Positions 33,816 through 46,900 of a stretch of 64,000 bases of DNA are shown in pieces. A model generated the notes under the pieces. The model saw only the letters and a program-made list of their open reading frames with translations, was not told the origin of the DNA and searched no databases. This stretch comes from Cranoglanis bouderius (lineage: Eukaryota; Chordata; Actinopteri; Siluriformes; Cranoglanididae), in contig CM042567.1 in the NCBI GenBank assembly GCA_023630585.1, forward strand, positions 816,501 to 880,500, written 5' to 3'. The first letter of the stretch is position 1. Each line of letters begins with the position of its first letter. The position numbers were made by a program, and so were the translations under genes.

Positions 33816-35291
33816 TTATTATTTATTTATTTTTACCAAGGGTCTCAGAACGTGTTGAATGAACAATTTTATCCTTAAACAAAAAGCCTCTATGTCTACA
33901 AAAATATCACAAAAGCCATAAATTTAAGGGAAAGCTTTCTGAAAAATGAAAACCAGTCAAATATTTTTTTTTTTTTTTTCTCAGAGACACAGACCTTCTA
34001 AATTAATCGTATTAGACTATAATCTTGCTAAATGTCGCTTTATAATTACAGGGCGTCCCATAAGTCTAGCATCATGTGAGGTGGGTGGGGGGGGGGATCC
34101 CTCCAGCAAAACAAAAGCTTTTATTTACAGAACTCGGTCGATTATGTCCACCATTTTGTCAATACAAGAATTTAGACGTAATATCAAGTCAATAAACGCC
34201 CGGTTGATGATGTCAGGATCACATGTCGAAACACACCTCAATAATGCGCCGATGCAAAATTAGCAACGTTCCTAATTTTCTCTGTGCATGTGTAAAAATA
34301 TAAAATAAAACTATTCGTTAACCCTGTGCATGATGCTGGACACCATACAATCTGTAATACATACGAATATACTAATGAATACTTATGAATATTTATCACT
34401 TAGCACAAATATGGTGCTCTAATCTTTAGCTAGTGCATGCATTAATGATGAATCGGGTTTAATACAATGCTATACAACTCGGTTAGCTAGCTACAGGAAA
34501 CGTACTTCTGTCATTTACTACTAGTTAATGAGAATAAAAATGTAATTGTGTGGTGTTTGTTTATTTATTTGTTTGTTTATTTATTTATTTTTAAAATAGT
34601 GCATTAACACAAGGGCACACAAAGTAGCATAGACTTGTGGGTGTTTCTAAGGCAAATTTTAATCATTATATATATACATACATATATCAAAAGGGTCTGG
34701 AAACACCTCGAAATAAATATTTTTAAACATTTAAATAAAGAGATACCTCTGAGCCTGCTCTATGCTTTCTGACATTGTTTAGCTGGACTTTTGCTCAGGA
34801 TATCGTTAAGTACATCCTCACAGACGTAAATGTATTCTCTACTCACGATCCACAATTGTATTTTCATTTCATTTTATCTTTAATAGTAGTGCTTTAATGA
34901 ACGAACTGACTTTGCCACCCACGATCCACACGTCGGCTCAGGGAGATTTTTCCGTGCTTCGGTTTTTTTGGGGTTTTTTTTTTTTTTTGGTCCGTACAAA
35001 TGTCTAGATTTGAGCTACACGTATAAATAATAAATATAAATAACACGTAATTGAATGTTTAAAGGTTTAAAGTCAGGATATAATACGATTTGGGTTAGAT
35101 GTGACAATTAGTTCCCAGACCTTTTTAAAATATACGTAAATGGACTAAAGTGAATATACCCAATTTTTTAAAAATGGTTAATGGATTAATTATGACCCCT
35201 ATAATTAAACTGGGCATGTTTAAACAGTAATTGATTGTGTAGTGAAATGCTGGAGTTATAACAGTACTGTTCTTTTCAACACAGGTGCTAC

Positions 35292-35322
<31 letters not shown>

Positions 35323-35380
35323 GTATTTATTTATTTTTGGTGGTTTGGAAATCAAGGATGACTTTTTGCAGAAATTACCT

Positions 35381-35382
<2 letters not shown>
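33382..35382. other. intergenic, AT-rich
   Basis: No gene seen. A short mariner-like phrase GGGCGTCCCATAAGTCTAGC lies at 34050-34070 without a visible partner. (TTA)n runs at about 33790-33815 and 35292-35322. Confidence 0.5.

Positions 35383-35451
<69 letters not shown>
35383..35451. repeat. (TA)n microsatellite
   Basis: About 34 units. Confidence 0.97.
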
Positions 35452-35453
<2 letters not shown>

Positions 35454-35937
35454 GTATATATATCTATATCCATGTATCTTTGACAGATATACTGATTGTT
35501 GTACTCAATTTACTTGAATCAGATTACTTGGTAAATAAACACGCTATTTCTTTGCACCTTATCGAATTTTTCCAGTTGAAAGTGCTGTATTTGGTGCCAT
35601 CGAGTCGTTTCTGGATTTGTAAAAAAAGTAATAAAATAAAAATACTTTATTTGTATTATTTTTATCCTACTGTATGTAATCTGTGTTGTATAACGTGTGT
35701 TTGCATGACAGTATTCAGCCTGCTACCATGTTAGAGACAGAGATTCTTTGAGAATGTGACTTGCGGTCATTCCCCAGACCCAAATCTCCCCCCCCCCCCC
35801 CCAGCTAAATAATGCTTAATAAAGGAAAGACTCCTTGATTTCTCTGTGATCTTAAATCATGTTTGTGGACTGAATTTATGTTGTATATCATTAACCGTAC
35901 CTCTACTTGGAAAGGAAGCTGGTGTGACACCAAAATA
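35452..35937. other. intergenic, nothing recognised
   Basis: No exon signal. A C run lies at 35789-35803. Confidence 0.5.
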
Positions 35938-37464
35938 CAGTCCCCTCCGAAACTATTGGAACAGCAAAGCCGATTCATCTGTTTGTGCTACACACCAAAA
36001 TTGGGCACATTTGGGCTTGAGATCAAAAGATGGACACGAGACGAGAGTTAAGGATTTTAGCTTCGGTATTTACATCTAGATGTGTTAAATAGCATAAAAC
36101 ATAGAACCTTTTGTATCAGACCATCCGATATTTAAGGTGAGCAAAAATATCGGAACAGATACTCTTAACGTAAATAACACTTAATATTTGGTTGCATATC
36201 CCTTGCTTATAATAACTGCATCAAGCCTGCGACTCACTGACATCACCAAATTCGTCTTTTGTGTTGCTTTTCCAGGCTTTTACCACAGCTTCTTTCAGTT
36301 GTTGTTGTTTGTTTCGGGGAGGGTTTCTCCCTTCAGTTTCCTGAAATGCTGCTCAGTTGGGTTAAGGTCTGGTGATTGACTTGGCCAGTCTAAAACCTCC
36401 CACTCCCCCCCCCCCCCCCCAATGAAGCCCTCTGTTGAGTCGGCAGTGTGTTTTGGTTCGTTGTCTTGCTGCATGATGAAGTTCCTCCCGATCAGATTGG
36501 ATGCATTTTTCCGTAAATTGGCAGACAATGTTCTTGTAAACTTCTGAATTCATCCTGCTGCTACCATCATGACTTCCGTCATCAATAAAGATCAGTGAGC
36601 CTGTTCCAGAAGCAGCCATGCAAGCCCAAGCCATGACGCTACCTCCACCATGCTTGACCTGTGAGCTTGTATGTTTTGGATCATGAGCAGATCCATCACT
36701 TTGGTAGAAGTTCTGGCTTTCTGATTCTTACTGCTGATGAGTGGTTTGTATCTTGTGGTACGGTCTCTAATATTTCTGCTCTCAAAGTCTTCTTCCAACG
36801 ATGGATTGTGAGACCTTCACCCCTGCCCTGTGGAGGTTGTTGGTGATGTCACTGACTGTTGTTTTGGGTTTTTCTTCACAGCTCTGTGTTTCTGTCCTCA
36901 GCTGCTGTTGTTGTTTTCCTTGACCGACCTGCTCCATGCCTGATTGTTAGTACACCAGTGGCTTCTTTCTTTTTCAGGACATTCCAAATTGTTGTATTGG
37001 CTATACCCAATGTTTGTGCAATGCCTCTGATCGATTTGCCCTTTTTTCTTGGCTTCAAAATGGCTTGCTTTTCTTCCATAGACAGCTCTCTGGTCTTCAT
37101 GTTGGTTCATCCTTTTTAACAACAAATGCACATGTCTTCACAGGCGAAACCCGGGACTCAGACCAAGAGTAGACATTCAGAGTTATTAACTGCTTAAACA
37201 ATCAATCCAACAGGACACACCTGGGCAGCAAGAAACACCTGTCAGTCACATGTTCCGATATTTCTGATCTCTTGAAAAATGGGTGGGTTCAAACAAAAGC
37301 TGCCATGTTCTAAGTTGTTTAACACGTCTAGATGTAAATACGAGGAAATGAAAGCTTGAAATTCTGATCTGTCGTCTCGTATTCATCTACCTCAAACCCA
37401 AATGTCTTCAGTGAATGGCAAATCCAAAATGATTGGCCTTGCTGATCCACCGCTTTGGACGGCA
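35938..37464 (-). mobile_element. Tc1/mariner transposon relic with long inverted repeats
   Basis: Left end CAGTCCCCTCCGAAACTATT preceded by TA. The right end near 37464 (reverse complement CTGCCGTCCAAAGCGGTGGA) is diverged. The inverted repeats extend inward about 200 bp: TATTTACATCTAGATGTGTTAAA at about 36068-36090 is answered by TTTAACACGTCTAGATGTAAATA at about 37317-37339. The minus-strand transposase is decayed. Confidence 0.85.
36295..37100 (-). pseudogene. Tc1-like transposase, frame-broken
   Basis: The N-terminal frame 37100-36876 gives MKTRELSMEEKQAILKPRKK and an HTH (SIRGIAQTLGIANTTIWNVL). The C-terminal frames 36634-36362 and 36528-36295 hold D in QQDNEPKHTA and a terminal acidic residue in DLNPTEQHF. 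A G-run (poly-Gly in translation; C run at 36405-36420 on the plus strand) has expanded within the coding region. Several frameshifts; non-functional. Confidence 0.85.
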
Positions 37465-37483
37465 GGTATATTGCAGAGCACAT

Positions 37484-37920
37484 CATTTACATTTACATTT
37501 ATTCATTTAGCAGACTCTTTTATACAAAGTGACTTACAAATGAGAACTAGAGAAGCAAAGTGTGCAGAGCAGAGGTGTAAGAGCCAGTGTAAGTGCAGTT
37601 TGCTTTTTATTTTATTTGTTTATTTATTTTTAATAATTGGGTGAGGGAGTTGTGGAGTTAGGGGTTAGTTAGGTGATCACGGAAGAGGTGGGTCTTTAGC
37701 CGTTTCTTGAAGCTAGCGACAGGTTCTGCTGTCCGGATTGAGGTTGGAAGTTCATTCTGCCACTGAGGGACAGTCGGTTTGAAGGTTCTGGAAAGGGACC
37801 TCGTGCCTCGCTGAGTAGGCACTATACCAGGCGTCGGTCGTTAACCCATCGCAGGTTACGTGAGGAAACATAAACCTCAAGGAGTGTGTCGAGGTAGGGA
37901 GGTGCTGGATCAAGTCCATA
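37484..37920. mobile_element. LINE/SINE-type fragment with L2-like 3' tail (reverse orientation)
   Basis: About 37488-37545 is the reverse complement of the widespread tail GTAAGTCGCTTTGGATAAAAG (here GTAAGTCACTTTGTATAAAAG). It is followed by a block with GGTGGGTCTTTAGCCGTTTC and GGAAGTTCATTCTGCCAC that I associate with fish dispersed repeats. The same tail, forward, ends the SINE at 55340-55500. Confidence 0.55.
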
Positions 37921-39513
37921 TACACTGGCATTCAAAAATTCTCTCGCACCCTGTATTAACAATTTTGGTTAAACATCACAAAATTGGCTACACTCTAATT
38001 ACTTTATAATAATTAGTGGTATCAGTGCTAATAAAACACTTCAGGATGTGCTTTTATAGAAAAATAATCAGCTTTGGTGTAGTAACAGTAATCCTGCCTC
38101 ATTACACCACCTAATCATTGATTATTTTCCTATACCGTCACATCACAGTGTTTTATTCCTATGGTCATTAAAGCACATTTAAAACAACAAAAAGTTAAGA
38201 ACGTTTAATTCTGAATAGATGTAATTCTCAACGTGTTCAGAAATAAAGAGTGACAAATTTCCCTGACCATCTACCTCCACTAAACACACTAGTGTTATGG
38301 TGTATATATATATTTTTGTAAGCCTGTGGTGTATATACTAAAGAAATCAAGTGGTATAGGTTAAGCAATCAAGAAGGAGATCCAATCGTGTGTGAACAAT
38401 ATATAAGTTACAAGAAAGTAATCAGTCTATTAATCAAAGAGGCATAAAAAGGGTCGTTCTGAGAAAACGCGTCCCCTTGTATTTGTATAGGGTCTCTGAG
38501 TTTGTACTCTGTATGTTCATGTCTGTACCTTGTTACCAGTCTGATGTTAGTGATTTATTAAGATGCAATGTTGGAACGTATGACGTAAATCAGTAAAATA
38601 AACTTAAAAAAAAAATAATAATAAGCTGGCCGACCTTGCCCCGCCATTATAGATAAGATATGAAGAAAGAAACATAAATTGTGGCAAGACGTCAGGAATG
38701 TGATTAAAAGAAAATACGGGAAACTCCGCCTAAGAATAAGATCATTGGTTTAGTACCGTATAACAGCATGAGCATGGAGTGTAACTGTCAGATGATCCGC
38801 AGACATCTCGGCTTTGTGGTGTTCCCATAAAGTCTGATTTACATACCAGTCTTCTGGATTTTCTAGATTAGTAAATACTTTTGAACGTGGGGTCAGAGGA
38901 AGGAAACCTGACGGACAGGGATGTGTCAGATATACATCTTCTACATGTATAATCTTCCAGATATACATAAGGTATGCAGGGATGATGTCCATTTAGGGTC
39001 GTTTGACTAAAACGTTTGGGAATCCTTGTGATAACAGCTATAGAAGTTTTTCTTTATAGGTGTCCAGACAACTGGACATAAAACATTGATAAATCTATGT
39101 GTAAAAAAACAAAACAAAAATAATAATAAATCATTTCTAAATATCAGTCCACAAAAAAACCCTAATGCATAATAATCCACACGTCATTTTTCTTCATTTA
39201 AATTCAGAATTTTTTCGCGTGCTATAATTAAACTGTTTAGGAATAGTGGATCTGGCAACCCGTTTTAAAAGGACCGTGGTTTGTTTTTACGGAACTACTT
39301 TCGTGTTCCTCCGAGTACGGGGTAGTAGTTCTTAACCGACTATTTTATCGCTTATTTAAATATTATTTTGCTAACTAAATTAATAATGTTTAATTTTAAA
39401 ACGCACAAGTCGGTGTTTATATAATTTATTTGCCGTTATTCGAGAAAATAAAAAGCAGTAAGCTCCAGTTTTCGACACCGATTTGATATGCGGCCTTTTC
39501 TTTTTCCATGGAC
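37921..39513. other. intergenic upstream of kmt5b
   Basis: No gene seen. A weak family-B-like stretch lies near 38030-38180. The AT-rich character drops towards the kmt5b promoter. Confidence 0.5.
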
Positions 39514-39514
39514 G

Positions 39515-39526
39515 GCCGCCATCTTG
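39515..39526. promoter_or_regulatory. YY1-type site at the kmt5b 5' end
   Basis: GCCGCCATCTTG equals AAGATGGCGGC on the other strand, a full YY1 consensus. YY1 sites in this form commonly sit just downstream of TATA-less transcription starts. It lies about 120 bp before the donor of the proposed first exon. Confidence 0.6.
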
Positions 39527-39529
39527 AAT

Positions 39530-39663
39530 TTTAATGTTAATTTTTTTTCAGTGTAGCTAAGTTAGATATATATTTAATCATTATTTTTTATGATTTTAAT
39601 TACTTTGATTTTGGATCATAGTGAAAGATTCAGGTCTGATTCGCCATGGCAGCCAATGACTAA
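39530..39663 (+). other. probable non-coding exon 1 of kmt5b
   Basis: Ends at 39663 with a good donor GTGAGT. The 5' limit is a guess based on the YY1 site. The last 18 nt of the exon are a tiny ORF (ATG at 39646, stop TAA at 39661-39663) in near-perfect Kozak context CGCCATGG. Confidence 0.5.
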
Positions 39664-40795
39664 GTGAGTATTTAATTTCTAACAACTTAAAAATGGTAAG
39701 TTAGCCTCGTAGCCTAGGAAGCTAACTGATAATTAGCTTGCTAATACGCTAAAATGTTTAGCGACCCAACTGTGCTGTTTATATTTACCGTATTTTCTAG
39801 ATTTGCTTATATGTACAAATGTATTTATATTAATTTACAATCTCATTGATGATAATCTCTACCAGACATTTAATGCCTAAATAAAATAAACTAGCCGGTA
39901 TCTAGCTAGGCTAAGTTAACCGGCTTGCTAGCTAACTTTTACCTGCTTGAGAAAACATTAGCTTTTTTTTTTTTTTTAAATATATATTTTCGCTAAGTTC
40001 AGGTTTAAATGTTAGTTAGTAGATAACACGTTAGAAAAAAATACATATATATATATATATTTAAAACAAACAAATCACTACGCATCAAGTGTTGACTTAA
40101 CTAGCAGGCTAACCCTAACTATGTAGCTTCATAGCTAGCCGAGTAATCACTTTTGTTTCATAACTACAGATTATAGCAAGTTTATCATATTTAATCTTTT
40201 CTGTTATTTAATTATATACACCGCTAGTTAAGGGTTTAACTATAAATATTATTAGTCCTGTGAGTGTATTTGAGGTTTTTTTTATTATTTGTTTGTGAAA
40301 AGGGTGGAGGAGTTTATTTTCGGAATTGGCTAAATATTTTATTTAAAAACAACAACAACATTATCTAACTATTAACAGCAACAAAACCATATCATCTTTT
40401 TATCTTGTAAATGTCATTTTAGACCATTTTAGAATTTTTTTTTTTTGGTCCTAAAAAATCACCCAGGAACATCTGTACACCTGTAGCCTAAACAAAATGA
40501 CGGGGGGGCTTTGAATATTCACAAATATGCAAATTAAGACACGCCCACACGTCGTCCTGCCATAGCGGATAGCCGGATATCATTACCATTAGATTAATTG
40601 AACTAGCTGGTGATTCATTTACTTTGTTGTTTTCTGAGTGATCTGTTCAACATGACGTTACCATGACACCCAAAACTATTTTTGATCATCACTAATTTCA
40701 GCCTATACACGTTGTACTTTTTGTCCGTTTGTAGTTACGTTTAATTTTTGCGAACCTAAACCATCGCTGTTGTCTCGCCTTCGTCTCTTTCTCAG
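39664..40795 (+). other. kmt5b 5' intron (inferred)
   Basis: From donor GTGAGT to acceptor TTTCTCAG at 40788-40795. It holds AT-rich sequence and a weak family-B fragment near 40700-40750. Confidence 0.55.
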
Positions 40796-40807
40796 CACAG
40801 AGACTCG

Positions 40808-40906
40808 ATGCGACTAACGCGGGTGCTCTGCGGGTATGAAGTGGATGGGAGAACCCAAGAAGAACATGGTAGTAAATGGCAGACGACATGGCAGCAGGTT
40901 CAGTGA
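40808..40906 (+). promoter_or_regulatory. 32-codon upstream ORF overlapping the kmt5b start
   Basis: An ATG 28 nt before the main ATG, in a different frame, reads through it and stops at 40904-40906. Its context is weak (T at -3, C at +4), so leaky scanning to the main start is expected. Confidence 0.45.
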
Positions 40907-43900
40907 ACAGCCGGGGAGCCAAAGCCGCGCTCAGCATCTCCGTCACAGCAAGAGCTCGCTCAGCAGCCGGAGATGCAGCCGCCGTGAGTCATTTTTATTC
41001 ACCGCACGCTCGAAACACTCCGCGTCTATCGTAGGAGTGAAAAACGCAAACGATACGGTGCGTAGAATTCAATAACGACCGAACAACTGTGTCTGTTTAT
41101 GTCCCTGCAGCAACACAACGTTTACACCGAGACGCGTTATCAGAGTATATTTAGGCATTTAATCCAAAACCCAGTGACATAAAAACAATGACAATTTTAG
41201 TAAAATAAAATAAACAGGTGTACAAACAAATAGATCATAAAAGGATTATGTTTATAAAATAAATCTGTACTGAAAGTGTACAGGGATTAAAAAAAGGTTT
41301 AGTGTACGTATACCTTTTAATAATAATAATAGTAAAAAATAATAATAATAATTTTTCTTTTGGTATGACGTCTATTCTGTCTACAGTATATTCTGAAATA
41401 TTGAACATATCTCATGCTTGTTCTTTGTTCCTGAATTAAAAAAAAAAAAAAAAACCCACTCTTGACACTTGTAATTATATATAATTATATATTTTTTCCA
41501 AATGAATGAAGTTTTATCTCCGTATTTTTCCTGATCAGGATAAAGCGCCTACTGAAGAGGAGTGAGTGAATGAATGAATGAATTTTCTGTAATCTTTTTT
41601 TTTTTTTTTTTCGTTCAGGTTTCAACGGCGGTCCGATGGAGGCGGAAAGACGCCACGTCCCGTCGTCTGGAATGACCGCCAAGGAACTGTGCGAGAACGA
41701 CGACTTGACCACGAGCCTCATCCTCGATCCTTACCTCGGCTTTCAAACCCATAAGATGAACACCAGGTCGCTAATGACGTAATTTTTAATTATTTATTTT
41801 TTTTATTCAGATCGTTTATTTTATCGAGCTCTTAATCAATTAACTTTAGAAGGTTTTTTTAAAAAAAATTTTTATTACTTAAAATTGTGCGTCATAAGGA
41901 TTCTAACGTTTTCTAAACATCACTCAGACAAACTTAAAAAATAAACGGTTGTCTATCTGTAGCAGTGCAACAACTATTAAATGATAAGGTTGAAATTTTT
42001 TGTAATGTTGACCAAAATTTGAGAATATTTAATTTCTGAACAAAATTGAGCAAGTTTCAGAGGTAATAACAAACAAACAAACAAACAAACAAAAACAAAA
42101 ACAAAAAAAAAAACCCTTAAATAAAAATAGTTTTACAAAAAGCTAAGCGCACAACAGAAATCAGGATGATGATCACGTTCAATTACGGTAATCATCAAAG
42201 GATTTTGTAGATAATTTACTGCTTAAAAAAAAAAAAAAAACAGCCCTAAATTGTTTTAATATATTCGTAAGCTTGGACTCTGATTATTTATTTATTTATT
42301 TATTTACCTGTTTATTTATTTATTTAAATATAATTGATTTTATTTATGGAGTGGTGCTTTAATTTTTTCAGGCAGAAATGCTTTAAAACACATCCACATT
42401 CTTTAGAAGGGTTTATTTATTTATTTTTTTTAACTACATCTCATTTTAAAATGTCTAATATATCATTTATAAGTAAAAATAAACATGTTGTTCGTGTGTA
42501 GGAATAAAAATAAATAAAAAATCCACTTCTACTGTTAAAAAAAAAAAAAAAAAACCCCATTGAGGTTGAAAATATTTAATATTTATTGTTGATCAGATTT
42601 TAAAATTTTTTTATTTATTTATTATTTAGCCGTTTCGGACTGTTGTGTGAAGCAGCGGATTTCAGACATTAAAAAAAAACCTAAGGCACTCATTAGAGTG
42701 CAAACAATTTTTTTTTTTTAAATTTGGGAAAGTTTCTAAAGACGTGTGAACTTTACATTTCGTGTTAAATTATAAAACAGTGGCAGTGGAAGTGATTTGG
42801 AAAGTCTCGTGTTTCCCTGAAAACAGCCCTAATTTTTGTAGATGATTTTATTCCGACTAGATTCCGACCCGTAAAAGGAAGACAAGACGAGCTGAAGGAC
42901 GTCATAGAGAGTTTTAAAAAACACAGCGACCTCGAGAAAGCGTTTGAAGCTTTAACATGTGGAGATTCGTCCAGGAATCATCTTCTGTCCAAGACTAAGG
43001 CTCAGGAGAAACTTTTCAAACAACACGTAGGTCTTTTCAAAGCTTGCTTTTTCCACATGTGGTGGTGATAATGATGATGATGATGATGATGATGATGTAG
43101 AAAACGCACATTTAACCCATGGTGTTTTATTCCTTTCATGTTCCATTAGGTATTTGTTTATCTGCGCATGTTCGCGAGCGACAGCGGGTTCGAGATTTTG
43201 CCTTGCAACCGATATTCGTCTGAACAAAACGGAGCCAAAATAGTCGCGACAAAAGAATGGTACGGGAACGAATAAGCGCCGATGATGTTGTGTATGAACT
43301 CGTGCTCGTACAAGATCTCTAAGCCGTATATCTTACGTCCGTACAGGAAGAGGAACGATAAGATCGAACACCTGGTGGGTTGCATTGCTGAGCTGTCAGC
43401 CAGCGAGGAGAACATGTTATTACGCCACGGGCAGAACGACTTCAGCGTCATGTACTCCACTCGCAAAAACTGCGCTCAGCTCTGGCTCGGACCCGCCGCT
43501 TTCATCAACCACGGTATTAATGACTTAATTACGGCTCGGAAAACATCGCAAACCCCGAACGTTTGGACGTGAATACGTGTAGCTAAATTTTTTTTTTCGT
43601 TTCTCGTTTCAGATTGTCGGCCGAATTGCAAGGTAAGCGTTTTTGTTTTTGTTTTTTTTTAAAATCGTAAAACATCACATCAAGCTGAACGACACCACTG
43701 AATATGTATCTCTCTGTCTTTTTCCTTTCTTTCTTTCTTTCTTCGATCAGTTTGTGTCAACCGGGCGCGACACGGCTTGCGTCAAAGTTCTCCGGGATAT
43801 CGAACCGGGCGAAGAAATCTCCTGTTACTACGGCGACGGCTTCTTCGGAGAAAACAACGAGTTTTGCGAATGCTACACGTGCGAAAGGTAACTCGGAATC

Positions 43901-46900
43901 TTTTTTATTTATTTATTTATTTATTACTTCGTTTATCTTTTGAACGCGTCTTGAGAATGTTCGCCCCGATACGATTAACGCGTGACTTGTTTTTAGGCGT
44001 GGCACTGGTGCTTTCAAATCAAAAGTGGGACTTCCCGTGGCAGTTCCTGTCATCAATAGCAAATACGGCTTGAGGGAGACCGACCGGCGACTCAACAGGC
44101 TGAAGAAGCTGGGAGAAGCGAGTCAGAACTCCGACGTCCGTTCCGTCGGCTCTCACACCGACGCAGACACTCAGGATTCACCGAAAACGCACTCGTGTAA
44201 GATCAGTCGGCAAATCAAAGTCTTCTTCTGATGAGCGGACCCTCGGTCCATACTTCGAATTCTCTGCGTGTCCACTAGGGGGCAGAGTATTAAACTAGAA
44301 CATATAATAAGCCCCGCCCACCGAGTACCGTCTCCAAAATGGTGTTTATTTCGTTCTGTTCGATTCAGTTCGTGCGCTTTTGACAAAAGACATCATCCTA
44401 AAGCGGCGCCACGGAAACCCGGGTGTAGATTCAGCCCTCTAATAAACGTGGCGAGAAAAATATCCCCCTGAGAAGAAACCTTAACTCAAAATGGAGCCTG
44501 TGTTATTCCACGTGACAGAAGAACATCTGTATGATTACAGCAGCAGTTCTTAGGTACAAGTCTACAGTAAGGGTGGGCGATATGATTTAAAAAAAAAAAA
44601 AAGGTACATGACGATACATGAACGTGTTTCTACGATACATTATACATATCATCATATATAGGTTTGCTCACAAACTAGCTAGTATTGCATCAGAAATATT
44701 CTAAATACTAATAATAATCATTTTGTTTGTTATTGGTAAACAAAATTATAACGCATTCAGCAGTAGGTAATCGTCGCCGCACCGATATCCGGTATAACCG
44801 CGTAATAACCGATCGCGAGTGCCATATTGGTTTAATATACGACGGTTCGATAAACGAGAAACTCATATCGAATAAGTGACATTTCAGACACAACGTGGCC
44901 AAACGTTCTGTTTATTTTTGCCCCGTTAGTGGAAATAGATGCCAACGAAGCCACACCCACTTTATAACACGTCGACTAGCTAGCTAGCTAGGTCACGACG
45001 ATTTGTAAAAGATGCTTCCGGTTAAATTAACGCCCCTTCTTCTGTTTCATCCTCAACTGACGAGCTCTACTTTAGTAAACGTTTCGAACTGGAGAAAAGT
45101 TCGGAAGTCCAGAAAGACCCTCGAGTTGTTTATATTTCTCCGAACGGTGCGTTCTCTCGATAGCGAGAGTTATTTTTCTCGCCATTTCGAGATCACAAAA
45201 GTTGTTCCCTTCCACTCGTCATAATCACACGTGACTCGCTGTTAGGATTTTGGAAGTCCGCACACGACCCCCGTCAGTGCTTACCCATAAACCCCTTCTC
45301 AGTGTCGTGACGCAAATACACAGCCGTACAAACCAGGCTTAAGCCCATGAACCGTCACCGCTACCGATGTTTTCAAGAAACTTGAACCGAGAGCCCGGCT
45401 GTATTAAATCAGACCTATACCGAATCACCCAGGCGGGAGATCCTTCATCATATATTCTTCTGTTCCTCTACAAAGCTTCTGCTGATGCTTTGATCCATGA
45501 TGACTTGGCAGTGAAGATCTCACAGCTGCTGTTAGTCCCACACACCTGTCTGTCTGTGTGTTTTCCATAACACAGCTCTGTGGTGCATAAAATGGTGCGG
45601 TGCAGGATTTAAAAAAAACCCCAAAAAAACCTCACGGCTTTGTTTAACAGTCGCTCTTGATTCATGTCCAGGGTTCGTACAAAGGATCTCTTTCAAACGC
45701 GTCAACGTCCGGTACACATTTAACATTTAAAAAAAAAAAGGGATTCATTTTGTATAATTGATAAGAAAATAAAGACACAAAACAAAAAGAAAAGCTGTCT
45801 TGAATGTTAGTCTTGATGGACCTCATTTATCAAACTTTTATTAAAATATTAGTGCATTCCTGACACAGCTCATTTGCATTTAGTAACGCCCACAAAACTC
45901 CAAAAAAGCTGGGAGCATGAAATGAACGAAATAAAACAGAAGTGGAAGTTATTTTGACTCAATTCTGTGATGATAAAAAAGAAAAATATCTAATATTAAC
46001 AGTAATAAACAAGCGCTTAATCTTCCATCAGCCGAGGCGTTTGTTTACGGCTCTGCTGGCTTTCTTTATTGTTTTACCTTCTTTAATTAATGACAATAAC
46101 GTAAAACGACTGGTTTTAACAAAATGTACTTGATGGTGCTCGATGGTACGTTTCTAATTAAAACCCTTTTTTTTTCTATTCAGCGTCTAGGAAAAGAACG
46201 CTGGCTAGCGCGAGGGTAAGTAAAACCAGGAGTCATGATGGACGGTCTCTGTCAAGAGCTTACACATCTACCTCACCTTCCAAACAAAGTCAAGCTAATA
46301 ACAGGGTACCAAAGAGACTGAAATCAAAGCCCCCCAAGCCTTCGCTCACGAACGTAAGGTTACGGAGCCAGAGCCGAGGGTCAGAGGCGAAGGCCTCCGC
46401 CAAGGAGCCGAGAGCCGCGCTCTGCAGAGACGTCCGCGTTAAAAAGGAGAAGGACTCGCTCAGAACTTTTAACTCCGCGGGATCCGGAGGCTGCTTAACA
46501 CAGCACATCGCGAAGGAGAACAATCAGCCGTCTTTAAAATGTCCTGCGGAATCGGAGAGCTGCTCTTACAGGACTCGAAGGTCGACGAGGACTTTGCATA
46601 AGGCGCAGGAAGTTGACGGCGTTAACGTTGAACGGGGCACGTTTGAAAGCCAAAACCCTGTCATTAAAACGGAGCCGGCCGACATGGAGGAGTACCTCTC
46701 TCACGGCTTGACGCCGAACGAGAAAACGCCGGAACAGTCCTACGTCGGGGGGGTTTCTAACTCGCATCATCGCCAGTTTAGTCGGCTCCAGCCGGACAGG
46801 AGGATAAAAAGCGAGGACGAGCGCAGCGAAACTTTCACTCCAAGGTTTATGCGAAGTCCCAGCGTCAAGGACGTGCTCCTGGGGTTTCCCGAACGGCCTC

